Below are positions 47,913 through 57,700 of a stretch of DNA of 64,000 bases, piece by piece. The position numbers were made by a program, and so were the translations under genes. Source of the stretch: Staphylococcus simiae (GTDB lineage Bacteria; Bacillota; Bacilli; Staphylococcales; Staphylococcaceae); the NCBI RefSeq assembly GCF_017357005.1, contig NZ_CP071589.1, forward strand, positions 2,108,001 through 2,172,000, in the 5' to 3' direction. The notes below the pieces were generated by a model. It was not told the DNA's origin, did no database searches, and was given only the letters and a program-made list of their open reading frames with translations. Within the stretch, counting starts at the first letter, position 1. The number at the start of each line of letters is the position of its first letter.

Positions 47913-48000
47913 AATATAATCCCCCAATATTTATCCTTACGCTTAGTCTAACAAAATAACAAATATTTTTCTCATTATACATTTTTAAAGTATGCAACTA

Positions 48001-48029
48001 TTGAAATAAATGATTTCAAGTCTTATAAT
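48001..48029 (+). promoter_or_regulatory. Promoter of the MarR-MFS operon
   Basis: TTGAAA (48001-48006), 17-base spacer, TATAAT (48024-48029). The spacer also completes an inverted repeat TTGAAAT/ATTTCAA that covers the -35 box. Confidence 0.75.
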
Positions 48030-48048
48030 TATTTTTGTCGCTAAAAAG

Positions 48049-48063
48049 GTTAGCCTAGCTAAC
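48049..48063 (+). promoter_or_regulatory. Candidate operator GTTAGCCTAGCTAAC
   Basis: Perfect six-base arms around three bases, 19 bases after the -10 box and 24 bases before the marR start. MarR regulators often bind such sites in their own promoters, so repression by the adjacent protein is inferred. Confidence 0.6.
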
Positions 48064-48087
48064 TATTTAACTAAAAGGAGTTTCACT

Positions 48088-48528
48088 ATGCTAGAACATG
48101 ATTTTTTCAATAGTTTCGTTACTGTTTATCGACCTTATTTAAAATTAGCTGAACCTATTTTAGAAAAGCATCAAATTTACTATGGTCAATGGCTTATATT
48201 ACGAGATATCGCCAAACATCAACCTACGACACTCGTTGAAATTTCACATAGACGTGCCATTGAGAAACCAACTGCTAGAAAAACCATCAAAGCATTAATC
48301 GATTATGGTTATTTGAATGTCGATTCTAGTAAAGCAGATAAACGTCAAAAATTATTAAGTTTATCTATCTCTGGTCAAGATTTATATACAGCTGTGCATC
48401 AAGATATAACATTGTTACAACATTCAATTACCCAACAAACTGATATTACACATGAAGAAATGGCACAAACCATTACCATTATGAATAAAATTCATTCAAC
48501 ATTATTAGGAGGAGAACAAAGTGACTGA
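48088..48528 (+). CDS. MarR-family transcriptional regulator
   Basis: A 146-residue winged-helix dimeric regulator, start set by AAAAGGAG. WLILRDIAKHQPTTLVEISHRRAIEKPTARKTIKALIDYGYL covers the recognition helix, and SSKADKRQKLLSLS is the wing. It overlaps the MFS gene by 8 bases (GTGACTGA), so it probably controls the efflux gene, possibly in response to its substrate. Confidence 0.9.
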   Translation: MLEHDFFNSFVTVYRPYLKLAEPILEKHQIYYGQWLILRDIAKHQPTTLVEISHRRAIEKPTARKTIKALIDYGYLNVDSSKADKRQKLLSLSISGQDLYTAVHQDITLLQHSITQQTDITHEEMAQTITIMNKIHSTLLGGEQSD

Positions 48529-49729
48529 ACATTCATCAATTAAAGATCCAATATTTACCAAAAGTTTTAATACTAACTTTTTAATTAATTTTGTTGTTTA
48601 TTTATGCATGTATCTATTACTCGTAGTTATTGCTGGATATAGCATAAGTGAATATCACGCTTCTGATTCTTTAGCTGGATTAGTTGTCGGATTGTTTATT
48701 GTCGGATCGCTAATAGGACGTTTTGCATCTGGTAAGTTTGTTAACCAAGTAGGTCCAAAACGATTACTATTAATAGGACTTATTTGTTTAATTATTACGC
48801 AACTATTATATTTTATACCTGGATCATTAAGCTTTCTCATTTTCGTTAGATTAATTAATGGTATCGCTACGGCTATGGTAACTACTGCAACAGGTACAAT
48901 CGCTGCATACGTTACTCCAGCTACAAGAAAAAGTGAAGGTATTAGTTTATTTTCATTAAGCTTAGTTCTCGGTACAGCAATAGGTCCATTCTTTGGTATG
49001 TTATTAATTACACATTATCCAATTACTTTATTATTCATTATTTGTGTCATATTAGGCTGCTTAGGTCTCGTGATGTCATTCTTTATCAAAGTTGACTTTG
49101 ATACAACATCTGAGCCAACTGCCACAACACAACAAACAAGTAAATCTAAATGGAGTATACACAATTTTATTGCTAGTGAAGCAATACCTGTTGCCATCGT
49201 CATGTTATTAGTCGGTATTACTTATTCATCCGTACTAACGTATTTACAAGCGTTTGCCGTTGAACGTCAGTTGGTGACGGCCGCAAGCTATTTCTTTATA
49301 TTCTTTGCCATCACATCATTAATTACACGTCCCCTTGCTGGTAGATTAATGGATGCTAAAAATGAAAATATCGTTGTTTATCCTGCATTTATTGCATTAA
49401 TTATATCGTTCATATGTTTAATGTTCAGTTTCCAAGGTTGGATGATATTTATAGCTGGCGCTGCCTTAGGAATTGGCTATGGTAATTTATCTTCTTCTAT
49501 GCAAGCGATAGCTATTAAAGTGTCTCCACCAGTTAAATACGGTTTAGCTACTTCAACCTTTTTCGTTGGGTTAGATGCTGGTGTTGGTTTTGGTCCATCA
49601 TTACTTGGATTAATTACTCATATATTTAGTTATAGCCAAATTTATGGGTTAATGGCCTTACTTGGCTTAATTACATTGATCGTCTACTTCCTCATTCATG
49701 GTCGTAAAGTTAAAGCATCAACTTATTAA
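48521..49729 (+). CDS. MFS transporter, drug-efflux type
   Basis: A 402-residue membrane protein with about 12 helices. The MFS loop motif GSLIGRFASGKFVNQVGPKRLL lies between helices 2 and 3, and a related GRLMDAKNEN lies in the second half. The start is GTG, five bases after GGAGGAG. Coupled to the upstream marR gene, it is most likely an efflux pump; the substrate is unknown. Confidence 0.88.
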   Translation: MTEHSSIKDPIFTKSFNTNFLINFVVYLCMYLLLVVIAGYSISEYHASDSLAGLVVGLFIVGSLIGRFASGKFVNQVGPKRLLLIGLICLIITQLLYFIPGSLSFLIFVRLINGIATAMVTTATGTIAAYVTPATRKSEGISLFSLSLVLGTAIGPFFGMLLITHYPITLLFIICVILGCLGLVMSFFIKVDFDTTSEPTATTQQTSKSKWSIHNFIASEAIPVAIVMLLVGITYSSVLTYLQAFAVERQLVTAASYFFIFFAITSLITRPLAGRLMDAKNENIVVYPAFIALIISFICLMFSFQGWMIFIAGAALGIGYGNLSSSMQAIAIKVSPPVKYGLATSTFFVGLDAGVGFGPSLLGLITHIFSYSQIYGLMALLGLITLIVYFLIHGRKVKASTY

Positions 49730-49757
49730 CCATTGACCATGAAAAATACTAAAAAAT

Positions 49758-49830
49758 AAGGATGTTTACAATGACCTTTAGACACATTGTCCCCGTACTT
49801 GAGTCTAAATCATGTAAACATCCTTTTTAT
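49758..49830. terminator. Long-hairpin terminator between the MFS gene and sarV
   Basis: 13-bp perfect stem AAGGATGTTTACA/TGTAAACATCCTT with an inner TTTAGAC/GTCTAAA stem, then five T on plus; an A-run before it may serve the minus-strand sarV transcript. Confidence 0.82.
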
Positions 49831-49831
49831 A

Positions 49832-50182
49832 TTAATTAGTGACGCTTAAAGCTTCAATTTCTTTCGTGATTTTATCTAATAATTTCTTTTGAGTTGCATT
49901 GTAGAAGTAAAATACTTGTCTTTCATCAGTTTCAGAACGTAATTTTGAAATAAGATCTTTTTTATAAATCTTACGGATAATGACATCTATCTTACTTGTA
50001 TCCCATAACATTTCAAAATGAAGTGTATCTCTCAATTCTTTACCACTAATTTTTTGTCCTTCATATACTTTAAATAATACTACAAATTCCTCGATAGAAA
50101 TTTTATAAGTACTTTTAAGCCAGTGCTTTAATTGACTTAATTCTCTTTCAGCTGATATGAAACGTTGAACTTTATTACTCAT
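49832..50182 (-). CDS. sarV: SarA-family regulator SarV
   Basis: DNA-binding regulator of the SarA family; in S. aureus SarV affects autolysis genes and is itself repressed by SarA and MgrA. The 116 residues are a single winged-helix domain with the SarA-type wing [16 protein letters not shown] and the helix [22 protein letters not shown]. It is monocistronic; a long AT-rich region lies upstream, as for other sar genes. Confidence 0.95.
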   Translation of the reverse strand: MSNKVQRFISAERELSQLKHWLKSTYKISIEEFVVLFKVYEGQKISGKELRDTLHFEMLWDTSKIDVIIRKIYKKDLISKLRSETDERQVFYFYNATQKKLLDKITKEIEALSVTN

Positions 50183-50499
50183 AATATGATGCCTCCTATG
50201 TCAATTCTTAGATGTGTGTAATTCATATTATAATAAAATTTCTTATTTTTATTATATAACATTTTATGCATCTTATCTATTTTAAATATTAAATTGTCGA
50301 CTATATCTTGTTGATATTTATATCTTTTGAACAACTAGTTATTTATTTATCGGTATATCATCTTAAATTGTATATGTATTTCGTCCATAAATTCATAACT
50401 TTATAGTTCTAAAAAATAGATAACTTTATTAACATATATTTTTTTAGCAAGTTCTCTATTTTCTTAAACTCTATTAATAATTCCCAACCATATAAAGTG
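50183..50499. other. AT-rich intergenic region upstream of sarV
   Basis: No gene is seen. The AT-rich tracts suit binding by SarA/MgrA-type proteins, but no specific site can be assigned. Confidence 0.4.
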
Positions 50500-50625
50500 A
50501 TTCTCTAACCAATGGGACTGAAATTTTTAATAATTTAAATTTACATTTAATTAAAGTTCTCTATTTTTCAAGATTGATAAATAAAAAATGAATAACTATG
50601 TATCAGTCCAATTTGGAAGAGAACC
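50500..50625. repeat. GGACTGA-family inverted repeat (full copy)
   Basis: TTCTCTAACCAATGGGACTGA at the left (50501-50521) and TCAGTCCAATTTGGAAGAGAACC at the right (50603-50625) are inverted relatives. An internal border GTTCTCTATTTTT at 50556 makes a shorter 70-base module ending at the same AGAGAACC; this module matches the interrupted copy at 39.5 kb. Confidence 0.75.
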
Positions 50626-50671
50626 TTAATTAATCAGTCAAAAAAACGAATTACACAGTCCACACAAACAA

Positions 50672-50705
50672 AAAACTCAACAGTCATTGCGACTACTGAG
50701 TTTTA
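50672..50705 (-). terminator. Terminator of the moeA-mobB-moaE-moaD-mobA-moaA operon
   Basis: AAAACTCA pairs with TGAGTTTT, with GTC/GAC inside. The minus strand ends in six T. Confidence 0.75.
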
Positions 50706-50753
50706 ACAACATATTAGCTTTATTTATTAAAAACATAATTCAAGTATCAATAC

Positions 50754-51776
50754 TTAACCACCAATATAGTTCATATTGATTTTTTTACGTCGACGATTAG
50801 CTACTGTTTGTTCTGTACGTTCGTCGGAATATCTATCATCTCTAACTTGCCATAAAGCTTTGAATTGTTCTAATAATTCTTCATCTGTCACACCAGAACG
50901 CATAAATTCTTTAACATTAAATCCATCAACCGTTGCAAATAAACAACCATAGAATTTACCATCTGATGATAAACGTGCACGTGTACATGTTGAACAAAAT
51001 GATTGAGAGACACTTGTAATCAAGCCGAATTTAACACCATTATCTTGATGTCGATAATATTTTGCCACTTCACCAAAGTATTTAGGCTCTACTGGTGCCA
51101 CTTCAAAATGTTGTTCAATCATAGATAGCATGTCGTCTTTTGATACGACCTTACTAAAATCCCATCCATTATCATTACCAACATCCATAAATTCAATAAA
51201 ACGAATTTCAATATCTTTATGTTTAAAATATTCTAACATAGGAATAATTTGATCATCATTCACACCTTTTTGAACAACAACGTTAACTTTAACGTCAAAG
51301 CCAATTGATACTGCATAATCAATTTGTTCCAAAATGGTTGTTGCTTTAATATTTCTATTATTAAGTGCTTTAAATACTTCATTATCAATAGCATCTAAAC
51401 TAACATTAATTCGTCTTAAGCCAGCATTATATAATTTTTGGCCATGTTTTTTAAGTAATAAACCATTGGTTGTTAAACCAATATCTTCAATACCTTCAAT
51501 TTGAACTAATTGTGCAATCAGTTGATCTAAATTACGTCTTAACAACGGTTCTCCACCTGTGATACGTATCTTTTTAACGCCTAATCGGGCATATACTTTA
51601 GAAATTCTGACCATTTCATCAAATGTTAGCAATTCATCTTTAGGTAAGAAGACATAATCATCTCCAAAAATTTCTTTTGGCATACAATAATCGCATCTAA
51701 AATTACATCGATCCGTTACAGATAATCTTAAATCACGTATGGGACGCCCTAATTTATCTTTAATTTGTTCTACCAT
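50754..51776 (-). CDS. moaA: GTP 3',8-cyclase MoaA (radical SAM)
   Basis: First enzyme of molybdopterin synthesis; with SAM and two iron-sulfur clusters it cyclises GTP. It has 340 residues. The radical SAM cluster cysteines are C24, C28 and C31 (CNFRCDYC); the second cluster has [18 protein letters not shown] near the C-terminus. The tail ends NYIGG, as needed for activity. It is the last gene of this operon. Confidence 0.97.
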   Translation of the reverse strand: MVEQIKDKLGRPIRDLRLSVTDRCNFRCDYCMPKEIFGDDYVFLPKDELLTFDEMVRISKVYARLGVKKIRITGGEPLLRRNLDQLIAQLVQIEGIEDIGLTTNGLLLKKHGQKLYNAGLRRINVSLDAIDNEVFKALNNRNIKATTILEQIDYAVSIGFDVKVNVVVQKGVNDDQIIPMLEYFKHKDIEIRFIEFMDVGNDNGWDFSKVVSKDDMLSMIEQHFEVAPVEPKYFGEVAKYYRHQDNGVKFGLITSVSQSFCSTCTRARLSSDGKFYGCLFATVDGFNVKEFMRSGVTDEELLEQFKALWQVRDDRYSDERTEQTVANRRRKKINMNYIGG

Positions 51777-51795
51777 TTATGGACCTCCTTATTAC

Positions 51796-52395
51796 TTATA
51801 TTATTCTATTCAAAGAGTCCAAATCTTGTTGATAGTTAATATTTTTATACCAATAATCTGGTGAATTAACTGCTTTAACATCCAAACTATCCGTTGATAG
51901 CTGTTTATAGACATTTTTAAAGCTGTAATCATTTGAATGCAGTGCCTCACTTATTGCTGACATAGCATTCGGACTGTAAAATGCAATCGTTGGTATATAG
52001 CGACCATCTTCTTTAAATGCTGCAATATCTAGATGATCATCAATAAGATGTGACACTAAAAACTGATACAATTCACTAATTGCTTTACCAGTAATCATTG
52101 GCGTGTCAACTGACACAACAAAGAATAACTCTGCATCTTGATATTGTGTCATCACTGTATAAATTCCTGCTAATGGGCCCTTATCTTTATGCTCTTCATC
52201 ATCTACAACAATCTGATCATAGTTAAATAATGATTTGATTTGATCATTGGTACTAATGACAATGTCATTAAACATGTTGGTCGCTTCTAATTCTCTAATG
52301 ATACGTTGATAAAACATTTCACCTTGTATCGTCGCAAATGCTTTATGCTGACCAAATCTTGTCGAATGACCTCCTGCTAATATAATAGCTATCAT
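51796..52395 (-). CDS. mobA: Molybdenum cofactor guanylyltransferase MobA
   Basis: Attaches GMP to molybdopterin to make the MGD form used by nitrate reductase and formate dehydrogenase. It has 199 residues from ATG at 52395; GGAGG lies 11 bases upstream. Nucleotide-binding [10 protein letters not shown] is at 6-15, and [10 protein letters not shown] and VSVDTPMI follow. It begins seven bases after moaD. Confidence 0.95.
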   Translation of the reverse strand: MIAIILAGGHSTRFGQHKAFATIQGEMFYQRIIRELEATNMFNDIVISTNDQIKSLFNYDQIVVDDEEHKDKGPLAGIYTVMTQYQDAELFFVVSVDTPMITGKAISELYQFLVSHLIDDHLDIAAFKEDGRYIPTIAFYSPNAMSAISEALHSNDYSFKNVYKQLSTDSLDVKAVNSPDYWYKNINYQQDLDSLNRII

Positions 52396-52402
52396 ATATG
52401 GT

Positions 52403-52636
52403 TTAACCTCCACTAACCGGTGGAATTAAAGCCACAACATCATTAGGTTGAATCACATCTGTTTTTTGAACAAATTCTTCATTAACTGCTACTTGAAATT
52501 TTTTATTATCTATTTGTGGATAACGTCCAAATAAGTAATTTTCAAATTGTTGTACACTTACTGCTTGCTCAAATGTAATATTTTCTTCTGCTTTTTGTAT
52601 CAACTCTTTAATTTCGGCGAAGTAAAGTATCTTCAT
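52403..52636 (-). CDS. moaD: Molybdopterin synthase sulfur carrier subunit MoaD
   Basis: Small ubiquitin-like protein whose C-terminal Gly-Gly (PPVSGG) is thiocarboxylated to donate sulfur to molybdopterin synthase. It has 77 residues. The gene is two bases after moaE and seven before mobA. Confidence 0.95.
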   Translation of the reverse strand: MKILYFAEIKELIQKAEENITFEQAVSVQQFENYLFGRYPQIDNKKFQVAVNEEFVQKTDVIQPNDVVALIPPVSGG

Positions 52637-52638
52637 AT

Positions 52639-53085
52639 TTATTCCCCCCTCTTCGCTTCTTCATAACTTCCTTTTTGATGCCCTTGCCATTCTGAACCGT
52701 CTTCCCATATTTCTTTTTTCCAAATAGGAACGATTTCTTTAATACGTTCAATAGCGTATTCGTTCGCACGATAGGCATCTTTACGGTGTGGCGATGATAC
52801 CGCAATTAACACTGCTATATCAGAAATTTGCAATGGTCCGATTCTATGGACAATTGTTGTAATCGTCCCAGGCCATTGTCTAGATATTTCATCACCAATT
52901 TGAGCTAATTTCTTTTCAGCCATTGGAATATAAGCTTCATATTCTAAATATTCCGTTTTAACACCTTTAGTCCATTCTCGAACATGCCCGGTAAACACGA
53001 CAACAGCACCCTGACATTCATTCAGCGTGAAGTCACGATACTGTTCTGTTTGAATAGGCTCTGTTACAATTTCAAATTGTTTCAT
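52639..53085 (-). CDS. moaE: Molybdopterin synthase catalytic subunit MoaE
   Basis: Catalytic subunit that converts cyclic pyranopterin monophosphate to molybdopterin with MoaD. It has 148 residues: HRIGPLQISDIAVLIAVSSPHRKDAY includes the conserved His/Arg patch, and a lysine near the C-terminus (PIWKKEIW) is catalytic. It precedes moaD by two bases. Confidence 0.95.
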   Translation of the reverse strand: MKQFEIVTEPIQTEQYRDFTLNECQGAVVVFTGHVREWTKGVKTEYLEYEAYIPMAEKKLAQIGDEISRQWPGTITTIVHRIGPLQISDIAVLIAVSSPHRKDAYRANEYAIERIKEIVPIWKKEIWEDGSEWQGHQKGSYEEAKRGE

Positions 53086-53090
53086 TCATT

Positions 53091-53561
53091 TCAACCCTCT
53101 ATTTTGATTCTATTTAAAAGCCACTCATCAAATGTTGTAAAATCTTTCGTCTCCCAAATATTGATGCTATAACAAATATGAGATAATTGCTCTAATTCTC
53201 TAAGTTGTTGCTCATCTTTATAAACTATCACTTTGTTGTAATCAGCTTGCTTAAAACCTTCAACTAAAATGATATTGGTATCAATTGTAACAGATTTCTC
53301 AATAATTTGAGTAAGATTTTGTTTATTATGACGTGTCACAGTTTGTTGAAAATTGGTACCTTGAACAATACTTTGATCTGCACCTGCTTCAAAATGTTTC
53401 ATATGGTCAACATCATCACTTTGTAAAGCAATATCTTCTTGACTATGACCATGATGTTTAATCGTTGCTACTGTGTAGCCTTGAGATTTTAAAAATGACA
53501 CCATATGTTCCATCAACGTTGTCTTTCCAGAATTTTTAAAACCTACAATTTGCAAAATCAT
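53091..53561 (-). CDS. mobB: Molybdopterin-guanine dinucleotide biosynthesis protein MobB
   Basis: P-loop protein that helps MobA. It has 156 residues with Walker A GFKNSGKTTLM at 7-17 and the IILVEGFKQADYNKVIVYK segment. It overlaps moeA by four bases. It is accessory: not essential for cofactor synthesis in E. coli. Confidence 0.93.
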   Translation of the reverse strand: MILQIVGFKNSGKTTLMEHMVSFLKSQGYTVATIKHHGHSQEDIALQSDDVDHMKHFEAGADQSIVQGTNFQQTVTRHNKQNLTQIIEKSVTIDTNIILVEGFKQADYNKVIVYKDEQQLRELEQLSHICYSINIWETKDFTTFDEWLLNRIKIEG

Positions 53562-54817
53562 AGCATTAATTCCTCTTCATAAGCGTTAGATTCCGTTAAA
53601 ATGACATCAACAGTATGACCTGCTTTAAAACCACGTGAACCTCCAGGCAACATAATCATAGCATTAGCATGTGCTATAGCCACTACTGCACCAGATTTAT
53701 TAAAACCAGAAGGTACTACTGTCGCACCAGCAGTTGTTAACGTTGCTTTAGCTCTAATAAAACGACTAAATGGATTAGCTTTAGTAAAATCCTCCATTAA
53801 TGTTGCTTTAATAATTTGTGGATACATTTCTAGCGCACCACACATGTGTCTGACAGCTGTTTTAACAAATAGTTCAAAGCCTGTGAAACACGCTGATGGA
53901 TTACCAGATAAACCAAATAAATATTTACCTTGTGCAAAAGCCACAGTTGTTACACTACCCGGACGCATAGCAACTTTATTAAATAGTACTTCAGCTCCGA
54001 TGGCTTTATAAATTTCTGGTAAATAATCAAAGTCTCCTACTGAAACACCACCTGTCGTTATGACAATATCATGTTCAGACATGGCCTCTTTAACGATTTG
54101 AATACCACTAGCTAAGTCATCTTTTTGTGTACGATAAACACCAACTTCAAGTCCAATTTTTTCGGCTAACGCTTTAATCATTGGCCCATTAGAGTTTCGA
54201 ATTTTACCTTCTTCTAATTCATCAGCTACATCAAGTAATTCACTACCAGTTGCAATCACAGCTACGCTAGGTTGCTTAACAACTTTAACCTCTGTATAGC
54301 CATATGTTGCTAAGACAGCGATGGCACCTGGATTAACTGTTTGACCTTTCTTAAGTACTAAATCACCTGTCGTTGTTTCTTCACCTTTTAATGAAATATT
54401 TTCATTTTTAGCAAATGGTTTACGAATTGTAAAAGTGTCCTCTTGTTCGATAGTTTGTTCAAACATCACGACAGCATCAGCGCCTTCAGGTACTTGTGCA
54501 CCTGTCATAATTCTAACCGCTTCATGATCTCCTACAATTTTATTTGAAACTGATCCTGCCCCGATATGATCGATGACTTTAAATTCAACACGATGTTGAC
54601 CACTGGCATTCGCTGAATCTTGACTACGAATAGCAAAACCATCGTATGGAGATTTATTAAATCTCGGAATATCATATGTTGCCACAATATCTTCAGCTAA
54701 AATATGACCTAAACTATCATTTAATGACACAGTCAATGTCTCCATAGAACTTTGTTGTTTAACGATACGTTCGATAGCTTCTTTAACTGGAATGGGATTT
54801 CTTTTTTCTACTACCAT
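53558..54817 (-). CDS. moeA: Molybdopterin molybdenumtransferase MoeA
   Basis: Inserts molybdate into adenylylated molybdopterin. It has 419 residues from ATG at 54817, six bases after GGAGATG. The N-terminal domains include PRFNKSPYDGFAIRS and GDHEAVRIMTGAQVPEGADAVVMFE. The MoeA/MogA domain includes DIVITTGGVSVGDFDYL and GLSGNPSACFTGFELF. It heads the moeA-mobB-moaE-moaD-mobA-moaA operon, divergent from moaC. Confidence 0.96.
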   Translation of the reverse strand: MVVEKRNPIPVKEAIERIVKQQSSMETLTVSLNDSLGHILAEDIVATYDIPRFNKSPYDGFAIRSQDSANASGQHRVEFKVIDHIGAGSVSNKIVGDHEAVRIMTGAQVPEGADAVVMFEQTIEQEDTFTIRKPFAKNENISLKGEETTTGDLVLKKGQTVNPGAIAVLATYGYTEVKVVKQPSVAVIATGSELLDVADELEEGKIRNSNGPMIKALAEKIGLEVGVYRTQKDDLASGIQIVKEAMSEHDIVITTGGVSVGDFDYLPEIYKAIGAEVLFNKVAMRPGSVTTVAFAQGKYLFGLSGNPSACFTGFELFVKTAVRHMCGALEMYPQIIKATLMEDFTKANPFSRFIRAKATLTTAGATVVPSGFNKSGAVVAIAHANAMIMLPGGSRGFKAGHTVDVILTESNAYEEELML

Positions 54818-54879
54818 TAAAATCATCTCCAAAAAATTTATTTTTTCATGCTATACTAGATTAACTAGGAGGGGTAAAA

Positions 54880-55371
54880 ATGTCTGAATTTACTCATATC
54901 AACCAACAAGGTCATGCAAAAATGGTTGATGTATCAAATAAAACTATTACTAAAAGAACTGCAATTGCACATTCCAGTATCATTGTTAATGATGTCATTT
55001 ATCATCAAATCGTCACTAACACTGCAGCTAAAGGTAATGTACTTAATACTGCACAAATTGCTGGTATTATGGCAGCTAAAAATACTGCAACGATTATACC
55101 TATGTGTCATCCATTACCATTAACTGGCATAGATGTTTCATTCAGCTGGGACACGTCACAAGCACCAACATCTTATATATTAAATATTGAAGCAACAGTG
55201 TCTACGACCGGTAAAACTGGTGTTGAAATGGAAGCTTTAACAACTGCTTCTGTAACAGCATTAACAATTTATGACATGACTAAAGCTGTCGATAAAGGTA
55301 TGATTATCGGTCAAACTTATCTTGAAAGTAAATCTGGTGGTAAATCCGGTGACTACCACCGTTCTAATTAA
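54880..55371 (+). CDS. moaC: Cyclic pyranopterin monophosphate synthase MoaC
   Basis: Second enzyme of molybdopterin synthesis, making cyclic pyranopterin monophosphate from the MoaA product. It has 163 residues: [31 protein letters not shown] holds the active-site His; [21 protein letters not shown] and the lysine of MTKA are also conserved. It is the only plus-strand gene of the cluster, sharing a 62-base gap with moeA; AGGAGGGG precedes the ATG. Confidence 0.96.
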   Translation: MSEFTHINQQGHAKMVDVSNKTITKRTAIAHSSIIVNDVIYHQIVTNTAAKGNVLNTAQIAGIMAAKNTATIIPMCHPLPLTGIDVSFSWDTSQAPTSYILNIEATVSTTGKTGVEMEALTTASVTALTIYDMTKAVDKGMIIGQTYLESKSGGKSGDYHRSN

Positions 55372-55379
55372 TTCAATTA

Positions 55380-55886
55380 CTATTTTGTTAGCTCATGAAC
55401 TAGATGATTTAATTCTGGTTTGATGAGCTTTTCTATTGCTAACTTAACAGCACCTGTTGAACCAGGTAATGAAAAGATAAGTTGATTATTAACTGTACCT
55501 GCCACTGCTCTAGATAATAAAGCTCTTGTACCTACATCTTCTGTATAACTCAAATATCTAAATAACTCTCCAAAACCTTCTATTTCTTTAGTAAGCAATG
55601 GTCTAACTGCTTCAATTGTAACATCACGTTGGGCAATACCAGTGCCACCAGTTGTAATAATGACATCTACATCTTCAGCAAGCCATTCTTCTATTTGTGT
55701 TGTAATTAATGCTTTATCATCTTTGACGATTTGATAATGGTGATCAGCAATAATCACTTGATCTTCTTGTAATAAACGTTTAACTAACTGTCCGCCTTTA
55801 TCTGTATCAACATCTCTAGTATCGGAGACTGTTAATACTGCTGCTTTCACTTGTCTATTCAATTTGACGTTAGTATGTTCACCCAT
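55380..55886 (-). CDS. moaB: Molybdenum cofactor biosynthesis protein MoaB (MogA/MoaB-type)
   Basis: Adenylyltransferase-type protein acting on molybdopterin before metal insertion. It has 168 residues: [22 protein letters not shown] (GTG pocket), then [27 protein letters not shown]. It ends 9 bases from the convergent moaC end. It follows moeB by 12 bases. Confidence 0.94.
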   Translation of the reverse strand: MGEHTNVKLNRQVKAAVLTVSDTRDVDTDKGGQLVKRLLQEDQVIIADHHYQIVKDDKALITTQIEEWLAEDVDVIITTGGTGIAQRDVTIEAVRPLLTKEIEGFGELFRYLSYTEDVGTRALLSRAVAGTVNNQLIFSLPGSTGAVKLAIEKLIKPELNHLVHELTK

Positions 55887-55898
55887 GTTAATCTCTCC

Positions 55899-56903
55899 TT
55901 AACCAAATAATAAATTCATTAAATGCGTGGCATCTGTTACACGATTTAAACCATGAATTAAAAAGCGTCCACCCTCGAAGGCAACAATACGATGTCCTTT
56001 AAATTCAAACATCACCATATATTGATTACTCCGATAGTTTAATTGATGTTCATTTAAAAATTGAATTAACATATCATGTGTAATGGCTTTATTTTCGTAT
56101 TGTACAGTATCTCGACCACATAATGTGGCATAACTTTGTTCGCCACTTTGTAAATACGGAAATGTTGGATTTTCACCACACGTTTGACATGTAGGTCGTT
56201 GCATTCTACTAAAACCAAAAGAATGATGTGTCCCATCCCAAATATCACCATATGTAATTTTAGTATCAATCTGTTGCTGTGTTAGTATTTTTAATGCATC
56301 TCTTAATTGTAAGCTTGTCGTCATCGTTACAGCTGGTTGTATCACGCCAACCGTATCACATGTTAAATTCAACACTGGCAACTGAGGAACCAAACAGTTA
56401 AAACATGGTGTTTGTCCAGGGATAAATGTTGCTTCTATATACGTACTTTGAACAACCCCACCATATATCCAAGGAATATGATATTTATAAGCTACATCAT
56501 TAATGAGTTGTCTCGTTTCAAAATTATCAGTAGCATCTAAAATAACATCCACATCATGGATATGCGTATCTAAAAAATAATAATCAACATGTTCAATATA
56601 TGCATCAATCTCAACATCATGTCGTATGTCAACCAAATGAGATTTAGCAGCTACTACTTTAGGCATCATTTTGAGCGCATCTTGTTCAGTGAATAATGTT
56701 TGTCGTTGTAAATTACTAAATTCAATATAATCTCGATCTACAATGGTAAGTTTCCCAATACCAGCTCTAACAAGACCTTCTGCTAAATGTGTCCCTAAAG
56801 CCCCCATTCCAATAATTAATGCATGTTTATGGTTAATTTGTTGTTGTCCTTTTGCACCAATATGTTTAAATAATATTTGTCTTGAATAGCGCTCTTGATT
56901 CAC
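55899..56903 (-). CDS. moeB: MoeB/ThiF-family adenylyltransferase (molybdopterin synthase sulfurylase)
   Basis: E1-like enzyme that adenylates the MoaD C-terminus before sulfur transfer. It has 334 residues: ATP loop GMGALGTH near 32-39, VDRDYIEFSNLQRQ, and cysteine pairs (PCFNCL and TCQTCG) that could bind zinc. The C-terminal segment may be a shortened extra domain, not a full rhodanese. By context it serves molybdopterin synthesis; thiamine ThiF function is the alternative. Confidence 0.92.
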   Translation of the reverse strand: MNQERYSRQILFKHIGAKGQQQINHKHALIIGMGALGTHLAEGLVRAGIGKLTIVDRDYIEFSNLQRQTLFTEQDALKMMPKVVAAKSHLVDIRHDVEIDAYIEHVDYYFLDTHIHDVDVILDATDNFETRQLINDVAYKYHIPWIYGGVVQSTYIEATFIPGQTPCFNCLVPQLPVLNLTCDTVGVIQPAVTMTTSLQLRDALKILTQQQIDTKITYGDIWDGTHHSFGFSRMQRPTCQTCGENPTFPYLQSGEQSYATLCGRDTVQYENKAITHDMLIQFLNEHQLNYRSNQYMVMFEFKGHRIVAFEGGRFLIHGLNRVTDATHLMNLLFG

Positions 56904-56996
56904 ATTAAGTTTCCTTTCTTATCATGTCATTAACTCTATTATAAGGCTCCCACCATTGACTAACAAAAATTGCGCTTAAAAAAAGGCTAAAACATC

Positions 56997-57037
56997 ATTA
57001 AAATTTCTATAGAAGTGAACAACTTCAAAATTTTAAT
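56997..57037 (-). terminator. AT-rich hairpin after modC, possible terminator
   Basis: ATTAAAATTT pairs with AAATTTTAAT, and GAAGT with ACTTC inside. It lies 50-90 bases after modC. There is no clean T-run, so termination is uncertain. Confidence 0.45.
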
Positions 57038-57085
57038 ACGTTCTAACCTCTTAATCACGATCATAACGTCCCCAAGACATTTATA

Positions 57086-57700
57086 TTATCTTCGGTGTCC
57101 AATATTAACAATGTCATGAGCCATTCGTTTAGCTTCATAATCTGAATGCGTCACAAATATGATAGGAATTTTCCATTCATCAAAAATACGTTGTACTAAT
57201 GTGATACTTTCATCTTTAGTAGCATCATCTAAACTAGAAAATGGTTCATCTAATAAGATTAAATCAGGTTTAGTACTTAATGCTCTCGCTAATGCTACAC
57301 GTTGTGATTCACCACCAGATAATGTCATAGGATATTGATTTACTAAATGTTCAATATTTAATGTTTTCATCAAATTAGTAATATGCTCAGATGGTTCAGC
57401 CATAAAAGTAATATTATTATAAACCGTCATATTAGGAAATAGTTGATAATCTTGGAATAAATAGCCAATATGGCGTTGTTGTATTTTAACATTGACTTTA
57501 TTGTTAGTATCAGTTAACAGTCGTCCATTTACTTTTATCAAAGCTTCGTCAGCTTGACGCAGTCCTGCAATCATATTGAGTACTGTAGTTTTACCAATAC
57601 CAGAAGGACCTCGTACAGCATAAATTTTCGGTGTTGTATCATCTATATCGATATTGATTAAAGTATCTTTTAATTGATATTTAAGTTTAATTGTTAACAT
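57086..57700 (-). CDS. modC: Molybdate ABC transporter ATPase ModC
   Basis: ATPase of the molybdate importer. It has 204 residues: Walker A GPSGIGKTT at 31-39, Q-loop, signature LSGGESQRVALARAL, and Walker B DLILLDEPFSSLD. The long C-terminal MOP (molybdate-sensing) domain found in E. coli ModC is absent. Its ATG directly follows the modB stop (TAAATG). Confidence 0.95.
   Translation of the reverse strand: MLTIKLKYQLKDTLINIDIDDTTPKIYAVRGPSGIGKTTVLNMIAGLRQADEALIKVNGRLLTDTNNKVNVKIQQRHIGYLFQDYQLFPNMTVYNNITFMAEPSEHITNLMKTLNIEHLVNQYPMTLSGGESQRVALARALSTKPDLILLDEPFSSLDDATKDESITLVQRIFDEWKIPIIFVTHSDYEAKRMAHDIVNIGHRR

Noticed and set aside
54818..54879. Molybdenum cofactor riboswitch in the moeA-moaC gap
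   Set aside because: The 62-base gap is too short for that riboswitch and shows no matching structure.
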